Positions 8,257 through 15,676 of a stretch of DNA of 64,000 nucleotides are shown here, one piece after another. The stretch lies in contig NZ_JAGEKR010000008.1 in the NCBI RefSeq assembly GCF_017565405.1, positions 48,723 to 112,722 on the forward strand, read 5' to 3'. Within the stretch, counting starts at the first letter, position 1. The number at the start of each line of letters is the position of its first letter. Origin of the DNA: Allobranchiibius sp. CTAmp26. Lineage in GTDB: Bacteria; Actinomycetota; Actinomycetes; Actinomycetales; Dermatophilaceae. A model generated the notes under the pieces. It saw only the letters and a list, made by a program, of their open reading frames with translations. It did not search any database and had not been told where the DNA came from. The translations under genes and the position numbers were made by a program.

Positions 8257-8736
8257 ATGCTCGTGCGCGCAGCGACCCCTGACGACGTCGCGGGGATCCT
8301 CGCGTTCGGCGCGGAGGTCGTGCCAGAGCACTACCGGCCGATCCTCGGCGAGCAGGCCGCTTTCGCGCAGCTCGACTGGTGGTCGGTTCGGCGCACCACC
8401 GACGCCGTGCGCGCGGGACACGAGTGGGTCGCGGAGGATGGTGGCGCCATCGTCGGGGTCTGCGAGACCGGAGAGTTCGACGGGGCGTACGTCGTGTGGA
8501 AGCTCTACGTGCGGCCAGACTGGCGCGACCGGTCGGTGGGCCGCGGCCTCCTACAGGCAGCGATCGCGGCACGACCCTACGGCGTCCAGGACGTGGTGCT
8601 CGAACACTTCGCTGGGAACCGCGATGCGGCCCGTTTCTACGAGCGCGAGGGTTTCGTGCAGCTCCGCACTGACAGCGCTCCCTCGGGCGACCCGAACGCC
8701 GCGACCGTCTGGCGCTCCCTGCACGTCGAGGAGTGA
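8257..8736 (+). CDS. GNAT family N-acetyltransferase
   Basis: 159 aa from ATG 8257 (MLVRAATPDDVAGIL, the usual opening of stand-alone GNAT enzymes). An alternative GTG at 8224 adds 11 residues without a clear ribosome-binding site. LYVRPDWRDRSVGRGLLQ is the acetyl-CoA binding motif, and HFAGNRDAARFYEREGFVQL is the closing N-x-x-A-x-x-F-Y-x-x-x-G-F signature. Probably co-transcribed with the GNAT gene just upstream. Substrate unknown. Confidence 0.85.
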   Translation: MLVRAATPDDVAGILAFGAEVVPEHYRPILGEQAAFAQLDWWSVRRTTDAVRAGHEWVAEDGGAIVGVCETGEFDGAYVVWKLYVRPDWRDRSVGRGLLQAAIAARPYGVQDVVLEHFAGNRDAARFYEREGFVQLRTDSAPSGDPNAATVWRSLHVEE

Positions 8737-8776
8737 GCGGAGCGGCGCCGGGTTGCTGGCATCTGACGTCTCACGG

Positions 8777-9343
8777 TCACAGTGACGCGGCGATCCGGTC
8801 GCCGCCGGACCCCGGATGGGTGGCGGTGAACAACTCGCACGTCATGTTGTAGTAGCGGTTGGTCGGCCCCTCGTGGGTCATCCCGATGCGTCGCGCCACA
8901 GCCTGGGACGCGGTGTTCGCCTCCAATGTCACCGCGACGACTCTGGCGAGGCCGGAGTCGAAGGCGTGCTGCAGGATGCGAGTGCCTCCCTCCGCGGCGT
9001 AACCGTGACCCCACGCGTCGGGGTGCAGATGCCAACCGATCTCGATGTCACCCGAGGGTGGCAGTGGATCCTCGTCGCTGGAGGCGGGGATCGGTTTCAG
9101 CATCAGGGTGCCGAGCAGGTCGCCGCTTTCGCGGTGTTCGATGGCCCAGATCCCGTACGTCGGGTGGTCGCCGGTGTTCCAGCGGGCGACCGCGGCCTCG
9201 GCCTCACTGCGGTTCGACATCACTTTCGGAGTCCGGCCGATGAAGCGCTGCACGTCCCAGCGGGAGTACATGTCGAGGACGAAGTCGACGTCCTCTGCTG
9301 ACCAGGGGCGTATCAGGAGGCGGTCGCTCTCGAGAGTCTGCAC
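8777..9343 (-). CDS. GNAT family N-acetyltransferase, RimJ/RimL-like
   Basis: 188 aa from GTG 9343 (VQTLESDRLLIRPW, the standard opening of the RimJ/RimL-type subgroup). A GTG at 9367 would add 8 residues, and neither start has a strong Shine-Dalgarno. The acetyl-CoA loop is in HPDAWGHGYAAEG, and the final motif is ANTASQAVARRIGMTHEG. This subgroup acetylates N-terminal amines of ribosomal proteins or small molecules, and the target here cannot be told. It converges on the preceding GNAT gene (40 bp gap) and lies on the same strand as the next hypothetical gene. Confidence 0.83.
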   Translation of the reverse strand: MQTLESDRLLIRPWSAEDVDFVLDMYSRWDVQRFIGRTPKVMSNRSEAEAAVARWNTGDHPTYGIWAIEHRESGDLLGTLMLKPIPASSDEDPLPPSGDIEIGWHLHPDAWGHGYAAEGGTRILQHAFDSGLARVVAVTLEANTASQAVARRIGMTHEGPTNRYYNMTCELFTATHPGSGGDRIAASL

Positions 9344-9375
9344 ACGAGAAGTGTCACACCATGGCACTCATCGAC

Positions 9376-10086
9376 TCATGAAGATGACGGTCCTGGTGGT
9401 TCGAGACGCGTGTCGACACCGTGGATCTCGTTGGACAGCACCAAGCCTGCAGCGCGGTCCAAGGCATCGATGCGTACAACCACCGCGGTCTGCACGTCCA
9501 GCTGCACCCGGTAAGTCGTGGGGATGCCGTCCGCGCCCGTAATCGGGTGATCCGGTCCGTACTCCACCAACCGACTCGCCCGGCTGTCCAGCAACGGGCA
9601 GCATCCGCAGCGGGGGTCATACCCGCCGACCCAGTCCTCGCCCGCCCCGACCAGGGGCACACAGGTGGCCGACCACGTCTCACGCCCCAGACGGACGGCC
9701 GCGGCCACATCACGGATCTGCACGCCGTGGTCGAGCTCGTCCGGGTCGAGCATCGCGGTCCACCGGTAGTCCCGCCACATCGGGTCGCCCCGAACCAGGT
9801 GCCACGCCGGCGGTCGGCGTGCGACCAGCCCGTCGGCCCGAAACTCGGGCACGCCGAGTGGTCGGTCCGTCCCCGCCGACCCGCTGTACGGCACGCCGCC
9901 GGCGACCCCGACCACGCCCTTGGATCGGACGGTCACGCACTGGGACGGGCGGTCGAGCCATGCCTCAACCCCGCCGTCGTCGTCGGACGGGCTGGATCGG
10001 TGCGTGAAGTGGAGGGTCTGGAACCGCCACGGTGAGCTACGGGCAAGAGCCCGGAAGTCCTCCTCGCGCGGACCATCGTGACTCAT
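9376..10086 (-). CDS. Conserved actinobacterial hypothetical protein
   Basis: 236 aa with normal codon use and an ATG at 10086. The N-terminal region has SSPWRFQTLHFTHR and EAWLDRPSQCVTV. The middle has a WHLVRGDPMWRDYRWTAMLDP segment, and a CGCCPLLDS cluster lies about residue 168. The C-terminal segment GIPTTYRVQLDVQTAVVVRI forms beta strands. There is no signal peptide or membrane segment. I recognise it only as a recurrent actinobacterial family of unknown function. It lies upstream of, and on the same strand as, the RimJ-like acetyltransferase. Confidence 0.65.
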   Translation of the reverse strand: MSHDGPREEDFRALARSSPWRFQTLHFTHRSSPSDDDGGVEAWLDRPSQCVTVRSKGVVGVAGGVPYSGSAGTDRPLGVPEFRADGLVARRPPAWHLVRGDPMWRDYRWTAMLDPDELDHGVQIRDVAAAVRLGRETWSATCVPLVGAGEDWVGGYDPRCGCCPLLDSRASRLVEYGPDHPITGADGIPTTYRVQLDVQTAVVVRIDALDRAAGLVLSNEIHGVDTRLEPPGPSSS

Positions 10087-10178
10087 GCGCTGAGTACATC
10101 ACCGGACAACGTCGTCGCCGTACCTCTCATCGATCCGGCGCCTTGGTCGTCGCCTGAGATCTCGCGGATACTCGGCAG

Positions 10179-10931
10179 GTGGATTCCTCGCGCGACGACG
10201 TGTTGGAGCTGGCCGACCACGTCTGGGCGCGCTTCACGGTCCGGATGTCGGAGCTGGGCGACGAAGAGTGGGCATGGTGTCCCACGCCGGACGATCGGAT
10301 CAGCATCCGGTGGCGAGTGCAGCACGTCACCGAGGTGTTGGGGGAGCAGCGGAACGGGGTCTGGCTCGGCCTGGAGGCGCCTGCGACTGCATCTCGCCCC
10401 AGCCCGACCGGCGCTGTGGCCGCGATGGCTGCGGCGAATGAGGCTTTCACCCGTTGGCGTGCCCTGGTGGTGCGCGACGAGGTCGTTCTGTCCGCGCCCG
10501 TCGGTGCGACGGCTGGCGATCATGGGGAGGCCACCCGGCGCTCGTACGTATTGCACGTGATCGACGAGCTGGCCCATCACTGCGCGGAGATTACGTTATT
10601 ACGCAGTCTGTATGAGTGTCGCCAGCGCGCGCCGATCTTGCCGACCTTCGCGGCGGTCATCGGCCATGGTCCGGCATGGGATGACGATCTGGACCCTCGT
10701 CACCAGACGGGCTGGGAAGCCCACGCGAAGTACACGGACGGGTTGGTCGCGGACGGGACCATCGCCCTCGGTGGACCGCTGGAGGACGGCGGCGAGATCG
10801 TGCATCTCGTCACTGCGCCGGACGAGGCATCCTTACGGCGCAGACTCGGCGACGACCCGTGGCACCGCGGGGGCCTGCTTCGCATCGACCGGGTACAGCG
10901 CTGCCACCTGTGGCTCGACGGGCGCGCGTAG
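10179..10931 (+). CDS. DinB-like (DUF664) and YciI-like two-domain fusion protein
   Basis: 250 aa, GTG start at 10179. Residues ~1-150 look like a DinB/DUF664 four-helix bundle with metal ligands: an early His in RVQHVTEVLGEQRNG and the HVIDELAHHCAEI helix with H-x3-H spacing. Residues ~155-248 look like a YciI domain: GWEAHAKYTDGLVADGTIAL followed by GGPL, then GDDPWHRGGLLRIDRVQRCH with the DP and closing W of the fold. DinB-type domains in actinobacteria act as mycothiol-dependent transferases or are uncharacterised. YciI domains are small ferredoxin-like enzymes. Having both in one chain suggests a two-step or regulated activity, but no reaction can be assigned. Confidence 0.78.
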   Translation: MDSSRDDVLELADHVWARFTVRMSELGDEEWAWCPTPDDRISIRWRVQHVTEVLGEQRNGVWLGLEAPATASRPSPTGAVAAMAAANEAFTRWRALVVRDEVVLSAPVGATAGDHGEATRRSYVLHVIDELAHHCAEITLLRSLYECRQRAPILPTFAAVIGHGPAWDDDLDPRHQTGWEAHAKYTDGLVADGTIALGGPLEDGGEIVHLVTAPDEASLRRRLGDDPWHRGGLLRIDRVQRCHLWLDGRA

Positions 10932-11020
10932 GCGCGAGTTGTCGCGGAAATCGTTGACCGACCACGCGCGCCGAAAGGAGGATGGGTCTCCGCGCCCCGA
11001 ACTCACTCCGAAGGCTGACC

Positions 11021-12082
11021 ATGATCGCGAATTCGTACTACGGCCACGATGCGCACGGCGACTACGACCTGATCAGCATCGGTGAGCTGAAGCTGGAGGA
11101 GGGCGGCGTCATCCCCGACTGTCAGCTGGCGGTCGCCACCTTCGGTGAGCTGAACGCTGCGAAGGACAACGCGATCTTCGTGTCCACCTGGTATTCGGGC
11201 ACCCACCAGATCTGGCGCGATGCCTACATCGGGCCGGGCCACGCGTTGGATCCGTCGAAGTACTTCATCGTCGTGGTGGACCAGATCGGCAGCGGTCTGT
11301 CGACCTCCCCGCACAATGCCGACGGCCCGAACGCCGAGATCGCGATGTCGAAGTTCCCGAACGTGCGCATCGGCGACGATGTCGTCGCGCAGGAACGGCT
11401 GCTCCGCGAGCACTTCGGCATCGAGCAGCTCGCGCTCGTGGTCGGCGGTTCGATGGGCGCGCAGCAGACCTACGAGTGGGCGGTGCGCTTTCCCGACAAG
11501 GTTAAGCGTGCCGCGCCCATTGCCGGCACCGCGCAGAACACCCCGCACGACTTCCTCTACACGAAGGCGCTCATCGAGGCCATCACCTCCGACCCCGGCT
11601 GGGCTGGTGGCGAGTACGCGTCCAACGAGGACGTCGAGGCGGGTCTCAAGCGGCACGCGGGCATCTGGGCGATCATGGGCTTCTCCACGGAGTTCTGGAA
11701 GCAGGAGGTCTGGCGCGCGCTGGAATTCGACACCAAGGAAGCATTCATGGCCGGCTTCCTCGAGCCGTACTTCACCGTGATGGATCCGGGCGACCTGCTC
11801 TGCATGGCGTGGAAGTGGCAACGCGGCGACGTCGCCCGCCACACCGGCGGTGACCTCGCCGCAGCACTGGGACGCATCACGGCCACGACGTTCGTGATGC
11901 CGATCGACGAGGACATGTTCTTCCCCGTCCGAGACTGCGCCGCCGAGCAGAGTCTGATCCCGGGCAGCGAACTACGCGTCGTCGACGAAGTCCTCGGTCA
12001 CCTCGGCCTGTTCGCGGTCGCCGAGACCTACATGCCGCAGATCGACCGGCACCTCAGCGAACTGCTCGCCAAACCTGCCTGA
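11021..12082 (+). CDS. MetX-like alpha/beta hydrolase (homoserine acetyltransferase family)
   Basis: 353 aa from ATG 11021, preceded by GAAGG at suitable spacing. An ATG at 10982 directly abuts GGAGG and is less likely. The Ser nucleophile is in VVGGSMGAQQTYEWA, the acid in FVMPIDEDMFF, and the His in VLGHLGLFA. GSGLSTSP and the overall length match the MetX/homoserine O-acetyltransferase-like family. The family splits into true MetX enzymes and esterase-like relatives. No methionine genes adjoin it and the GSMGG-type elbow is altered to GSMGA, so I favour an esterase or acyltransferase of unknown substrate. Confidence 0.85.
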   Translation: MIANSYYGHDAHGDYDLISIGELKLEEGGVIPDCQLAVATFGELNAAKDNAIFVSTWYSGTHQIWRDAYIGPGHALDPSKYFIVVVDQIGSGLSTSPHNADGPNAEIAMSKFPNVRIGDDVVAQERLLREHFGIEQLALVVGGSMGAQQTYEWAVRFPDKVKRAAPIAGTAQNTPHDFLYTKALIEAITSDPGWAGGEYASNEDVEAGLKRHAGIWAIMGFSTEFWKQEVWRALEFDTKEAFMAGFLEPYFTVMDPGDLLCMAWKWQRGDVARHTGGDLAAALGRITATTFVMPIDEDMFFPVRDCAAEQSLIPGSELRVVDEVLGHLGLFAVAETYMPQIDRHLSELLAKPA

Positions 12083-12128
12083 CGCAGGGGGCGCGTACGT
12101 CGCTGCTTCTGCGACAGGCAGGTTTGGC
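12068..12128. terminator. Long hairpin across the 3' end of the MetX-like gene
   Basis: A 20-bp left arm at 12068-12087 (GCCAAACCTGCCTGACGCAG) pairs with 12109-12128 with one mismatch. The stem contains the stop codon of the upstream gene and lies between convergent genes, so it probably terminates both. There is no U tract, as is common in high-GC actinobacteria. Confidence 0.75.
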
Positions 12129-12177
12129 GTGCGACGCCGAGCAGGAGTCCTGAGGTGTGCTCGACCGGGGATGACCG

Positions 12178-12573
12178 TCAGATGCCGCAGGCCGGGTTGT
12201 TGGCAACATCTTCCATCACGTAGAACGCCTGCTGGTGGTGACCGAGTTCAATGGCCACCTCGGAGATGCACTTGCCGACATCCGTGGTGACGATGTCCTT
12301 GGATCGGCCTCCGACGATCGGGAAGAGCGACCAGGTGCCGACGGAGTGCAGATGGGGCGCTCCGGGACGGAACGCAGCGACGTCCTCCGGCGTCTGCGCC
12401 GTGGGCTCGAAGCGGTATCCGCCGACGTAGAGATGCACGGGCCGACTCATCACGTCGAAGGTGCCGTAGGAGTGGCGATAGCGAATCGCCGACCCGGCAG
12501 CCAGGACGACGAGAACGATCACCAGCAGGCCCGCGACTCCCCGAATGTTCTGACCCCTCACCCGCCGAACCAT
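12178..12573 (-). CDS. Small membrane-anchored hypothetical protein
   Basis: 131 aa from ATG 12573 (MVRRVRGQNIRGVAG). The open frame extends 26 codons upstream with Arg-rich, shadow-like sequence. One N-terminal transmembrane helix (VAGLLVIVLVVLAAGSAI) follows a positively charged start, so the C-terminal ~95 residues probably lie outside the membrane. That part has VHLYVGGYRFEP and two Cys (GKCISEV and NPACGI) that may form a disulfide. No family recognised. It converges on the MetX-like gene. Confidence 0.6.
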   Translation of the reverse strand: MVRRVRGQNIRGVAGLLVIVLVVLAAGSAIRYRHSYGTFDVMSRPVHLYVGGYRFEPTAQTPEDVAAFRPGAPHLHSVGTWSLFPIVGGRSKDIVTTDVGKCISEVAIELGHHQQAFYVMEDVANNPACGI

Positions 12574-12888
12574 AGTGATATCTGTAGGCGGTGACCCGGC
12601 ACCACGCGCATCACAGGCCCGTTTCCGGCGCCTCCGCCACTCGCTCGACACGGCCCGGACCGGTCCGAGGGGCTGGTCCCGTAACTAGTCTGGTCCGCGT
12701 GCGCGCAGGCGTGATCCAGAGACCCACAGTGGGAGGGGTATGACGGGGTGCCGAGAGTGCCGACTGCCCGGTCTGCCGCCGGTGGCGTCGCTCGAGACCG
12801 ATGCGGATGGGGCGCGGGTTGTGACAGACATGATGAGCCGAATGCTGGCCGGCCGGAAGCGGCTGCTGGAACAGGCGCGGTCGTCGCG

Positions 12889-13632
12889 GTGACGATCCTT
12901 ACCGACGACGTCGCGCCACCTGAGGATCCGCGGGTCGCCCGCTGGCAGCGCGCGGCAGACACCCCGTTGATGTGTGCCGCCGTGCTCTTCCTCTCGGCGT
13001 ACGCCGTTCCGATCATCTCGCCGCACGTCGATCGGGCTGTGCGCCACGCGTGTTGGGCGGTGCAATGGAGCTGCTGGGCACTCTTCGCGGTCGACTACGT
13101 CGCCCGGTTGGCGCTGAGTCACCAGCGTGGCCGGTGGTTCGTGCGGCACCTGCTGGACCTGGCGGTGATCGCCCTGCCGATGCTGCGGCCGCTGCGTCTC
13201 CTGCGGCTCGTGACCCTGCTGCACGTGTTCAACCGAGGGGCCACCTCCACATTGCGCGGTCGGGTGGTCGCGTACGTGGTCGGGGGAGCGGTGCTGTTGT
13301 CGTTCGTGGCTGCGCTGGCCGCGACCGATGCCGAGCGGGGACATCCCGGGGCGAACATCAACTCTTTCGGTGATGCGTGGTGGTGGGCGATCTCGACGAT
13401 GACGACCGTCGGTTACGGCGACCGGTACCCGGTCACGACCGAGGGCCGGTTCGTCGCGATCGGTTTGATGATCAGCGGGATCGCGCTGCTCGGAACGGTC
13501 ACCGCGACCTTGGCGTCGTGGCTGTCCGATCGAGTGCGCAGCGAGTCGGACGCCACGACCGAGATCCTCGCCGAGCTCCGCGAGTTGAGAGCCATCGTCG
13601 AGAAGCAGAACGGCGACGGCGAGCGGCCGTAG
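12889..13632 (+). CDS. Voltage-gated-type potassium channel
   Basis: 247 aa from GTG 12889. The upstream open frame lacks a start and looks non-coding. Hydrophobic segments are at ~23-42, 50-70, a charged S4-like helix LRPLRLLRLVTLLHVF, and ~120-140. A pore loop AWWWAISTMTTVGYGDRYPV carries the canonical TVGYGD selectivity filter, and a final helix follows (IGLMISGIALLGTVTATLA). The cytoplasmic tail TTEILAELRELRAIVEKQN is a short coiled coil typical of tetrameric bacterial Kv-like channels. It conducts K+ across the inner membrane. It is monocistronic, followed by an LLM gene. Confidence 0.9.
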   Translation: MTILTDDVAPPEDPRVARWQRAADTPLMCAAVLFLSAYAVPIISPHVDRAVRHACWAVQWSCWALFAVDYVARLALSHQRGRWFVRHLLDLAVIALPMLRPLRLLRLVTLLHVFNRGATSTLRGRVVAYVVGGAVLLSFVAALAATDAERGHPGANINSFGDAWWWAISTMTTVGYGDRYPVTTEGRFVAIGLMISGIALLGTVTATLASWLSDRVRSESDATTEILAELRELRAIVEKQNGDGERP

Positions 13633-13766
13633 CACCTGGGCGACGTGGCACCTGAGCGGACATGCAGACCGGCTGGCAGGCGCCCGGACGATTCAGGGTT
13701 GCGCATCCGACAGGCGCTGGGAGGATGAGTCGCTCCGACGATGACCCGCACGAGGGGGACGCGACG

Positions 13767-14591
13767 ATGACCGATGCACAGACTGACGTCACGGGGCCCA
13801 TCCGGTTCGGCGTCGTCGCGCCGATCGCCGACCTGGGGACGTGGCGTGACCAGATACGCCGCGTCGCCGATCTCGGGTACTCGACCCTGTTGCTGCCCGA
13901 CGTCCCGGGATGGCAGCCCGCACCCGGACCGACTCTCGCCGTCGCGGCGAGCCTGACCGACCTGCACGTGGGCACGTGGGTCTACGCCACGGCGCTGCGC
14001 CCGGCTTCGATGACGGTATGGGAGGCGCATTCGCTGACCGAGCTCACCGACGGGCGCTTCGAGCTCGGCCTGGGCACCGGGCGCCCGGGAATCGAGGATC
14101 TCGCCGCCGAACTGGGCCTACCGCCCACCACGCCCGGCCAACGCGTCGACCGCATGCGGGACACCGTGACAGCACTGCGGAAGCTCGACGGACCTGACCG
14201 GCACACCCCGGTCGTGATGGCGGTACGGGGTCCGAGGACGCGAGCGCTGGCCGTCGAACTCGCTGACACGGTGACGATCGCGTCGCTGCCCGGCGACACA
14301 CGCGATGACGTGAAGGAGCTCGTCCGCGATCTTCGAGCGACCCGCGACATCCCCCTTGCCCTGCACGTGTCGGTCGTGGGGGACACCGTCGCGCCGTACA
14401 TGGCCGGCCCCGGTGCCGACCCGGCCGCGATGCGCGCGGCCGACTCCCTGGCGATCCTGCCGGCCGACCCGTCGGCCGCCCTCGAGGAGTTGCATCGTCG
14501 GCGCGAGGAGATCGGCTTCTCCGTCGTCGTCATCGGTTCCAACTCGGTGGAGACACTGGCCCCTGTCGTGTCCCAGCTCGCCGGCAACTGA
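13767..14591 (+). CDS. LLM-class flavin-dependent oxidoreductase
   Basis: 275 aa from ATG 13767, with a GAGGGGG ribosome-binding site just upstream. An in-frame GTG/ATG run from 13662 would add an unsupported leader. The TIM-barrel of the luciferase-like family is recognisable: FGVVAPIADLGTWRDQIRR at the start, LTDLHVGTWVYAT, LTDGRFELGLGTGRPGIED (the L-S-x-G-R-F-x-L-G-x-G-x-G motif), and late segments up to VVVIGSNSVETLAPVV. At 275 aa it is on the short side for the family. Flavin versus F420 use and the substrate are not determined. Confidence 0.85.
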   Translation: MTDAQTDVTGPIRFGVVAPIADLGTWRDQIRRVADLGYSTLLLPDVPGWQPAPGPTLAVAASLTDLHVGTWVYATALRPASMTVWEAHSLTELTDGRFELGLGTGRPGIEDLAAELGLPPTTPGQRVDRMRDTVTALRKLDGPDRHTPVVMAVRGPRTRALAVELADTVTIASLPGDTRDDVKELVRDLRATRDIPLALHVSVVGDTVAPYMAGPGADPAAMRAADSLAILPADPSAALEELHRRREEIGFSVVVIGSNSVETLAPVVSQLAGN

Positions 14592-14746
14592 CTGATCAGT
14601 CCGCGCTGCTCGTCGCCGGTACCGGGAGTGATCGAGGCGAGCCTTGCAGCGCACCGTCTCGATGGCAGGAGCGTTGCGGCACCGAAGTCAGGGTGGGTTC
14701 TGAGGTGCTTCGGGACGCAATGCACGTCGCCGCTGTCATCGACGGG

Positions 14747-14986
14747 TCAGCGGGTGGCTCCCGGGCCAGCATGGAGATAGACGAATCCGCTGGGTGTACG
14801 ACATGACGCACAGCGGCGAATTCTGGGCGGACGCCACACAACCAGGCCGGCGTCGACAAGGTCGAGCAGCAAAGTTGCAGCCACCGCCGTCACCATCGTG
14901 CGGGCTCGTGGCCGGCCGCTGATCGTGTCCAGCGAAAGCAGCCACATCCGGTGCGTGTCGAGCATGATGACCTGTCTACAGGTCAT
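14747..14986 (-). pseudogene. Possible remnant of a GPP34 (GOLPH3-like) family gene
   Basis: 79-aa frame. Its first half, RMWLLSLDTISGRPRART followed by VTAVAATLLLDLVDAGLVV, resembles the N-terminal L-L-L-x-x-D-x-x-x-G-R-P segment and following helix of GPP34/GOLPH3-like proteins. These are ~200-230 aa in actinobacteria. After about residue 50 the sequence loses the family pattern and stops. This is recognition by eye of a short segment, so confidence is low. It could be a coincidental frame. Confidence 0.3.
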
Positions 14987-14987
14987 C
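14966..14987. promoter_or_regulatory. Perfect dyad GATGACCTGT-CT-ACAGGTCATC
   Basis: Two 10-base arms (14966-14975 and 14978-14987) are perfectly complementary with a 2-base centre. The short spacing is typical of a dimeric repressor operator rather than a terminator. It overlaps the start of the GPP34-like frame. Other AGGTCA half-sites occur at 18701-18809 and 29057-29088. Confidence 0.5.
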
Positions 14988-15168
14988 GCCGTAGCAGCGA
15001 GTCATTAGCTCGAAACGTGTGGCGAGACAGGGGTGGGCTACAGTCGTGGATCTTACTGGACACCCTGCGTATCAAGGTTGGTCGTATAGCTCACCGATCC
15101 GCGCCTGTCGCGGCAGCGGCGGGCGAGCGTAACCGACCCAGTCATGCCGCAATAGTGGACGGCTAGGG

Positions 15169-15594
15169 GTGGCGGTGAACTTGTCTTGCCGTTGCCCGAT
15201 CATGAACCTCATGCAGGACCAGCAGCCGCCGCAGTCGGCCGAACGTGAGGCGAAGGTCATCACGCTGTGCGGCTCGAGCAAGTTTGAAGCTGAGTTCGCG
15301 GAGGTCAACCAGCGACTCACGATGGAGGGTTGCGTCGTGATCAGCCTCGGAATGTTCGGCCTGCCTGATCTGCCGGACTATGACTGGGCAGCCGATAGCT
15401 CGGACCTGAGGGGGCAGCTCGGCCGTGTGCACTTCCAAAAGATTCGCATGGCCGACGAGGTGTACATCGTGGATCCGGGCGGCTACGTGGGTCAGTCAAC
15501 CCGACGCGAGATTGCTTACGCGCAGTCGCTCGGCAAGCCGGTTCGGTATCTGAGTCGCGAGCGGGTGGAGCGAACGGAAAGTGACGTCCAATAA
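15169..15594 (+). CDS. Nucleoside 2-deoxyribosyltransferase-like protein
   Basis: 141 aa from GTG 15169. ATGs at 15202 and 15211 are possible starts. The core begins KVITLCGSSKFEAEFAEVNQ, a Rossmann-like G-S-S/T-R-F motif, followed by LTMEGCVVISLGMFG, KIRMADEVYIVDPGGYVGQS with a D-E-V-x-V strand, and TRREIAYAQSLGKPVRYLS. The last is the conserved S-T-x-x-E-I-x-x-A helix carrying the catalytic-type Glu. This is the deoxyribosyltransferase/DUF4406-like fold common in phages and islands. Enzymatic exchange of nucleobases or a signalling-nucleotide role are both possible. It lies next to the Tn554-like recombinases and may be cargo or simply a neighbour. Confidence 0.75.
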   Translation: MAVNLSCRCPIMNLMQDQQPPQSAEREAKVITLCGSSKFEAEFAEVNQRLTMEGCVVISLGMFGLPDLPDYDWAADSSDLRGQLGRVHFQKIRMADEVYIVDPGGYVGQSTRREIAYAQSLGKPVRYLSRERVERTESDVQ

Positions 15595-15676
15595 TGAGTC
15601 CGTCCGGGCGTGCCGGGTAGGCGGCGGTTCGCGTAGGGCGCTGCGGGTAGCCGTGTCGTTGAGCGCCGGCTACCGG

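Larger units (their letters stand above)
14592..15168. other. Gene-poor interval with a perfect dyad and a possible gene remnant
   Basis: 577 bases without a convincing intact gene. It holds a short minus-strand frame resembling a GPP34/GOLPH3 N terminus (14747-14986) and a perfect 10-bp dyad (14966-14987). The 15000-15168 part has no recognisable RNA gene or promoter consensus. The interval directly precedes the deoxyribosyltransferase-like gene and the Tn554-like element and may be decayed, transferred DNA. Confidence 0.5.

Noticed and set aside
10083..10580. 165-aa minus-strand frame opposite the DinB-YciI gene
   Set aside because: It overlaps the better supported fusion gene completely and has no domain.
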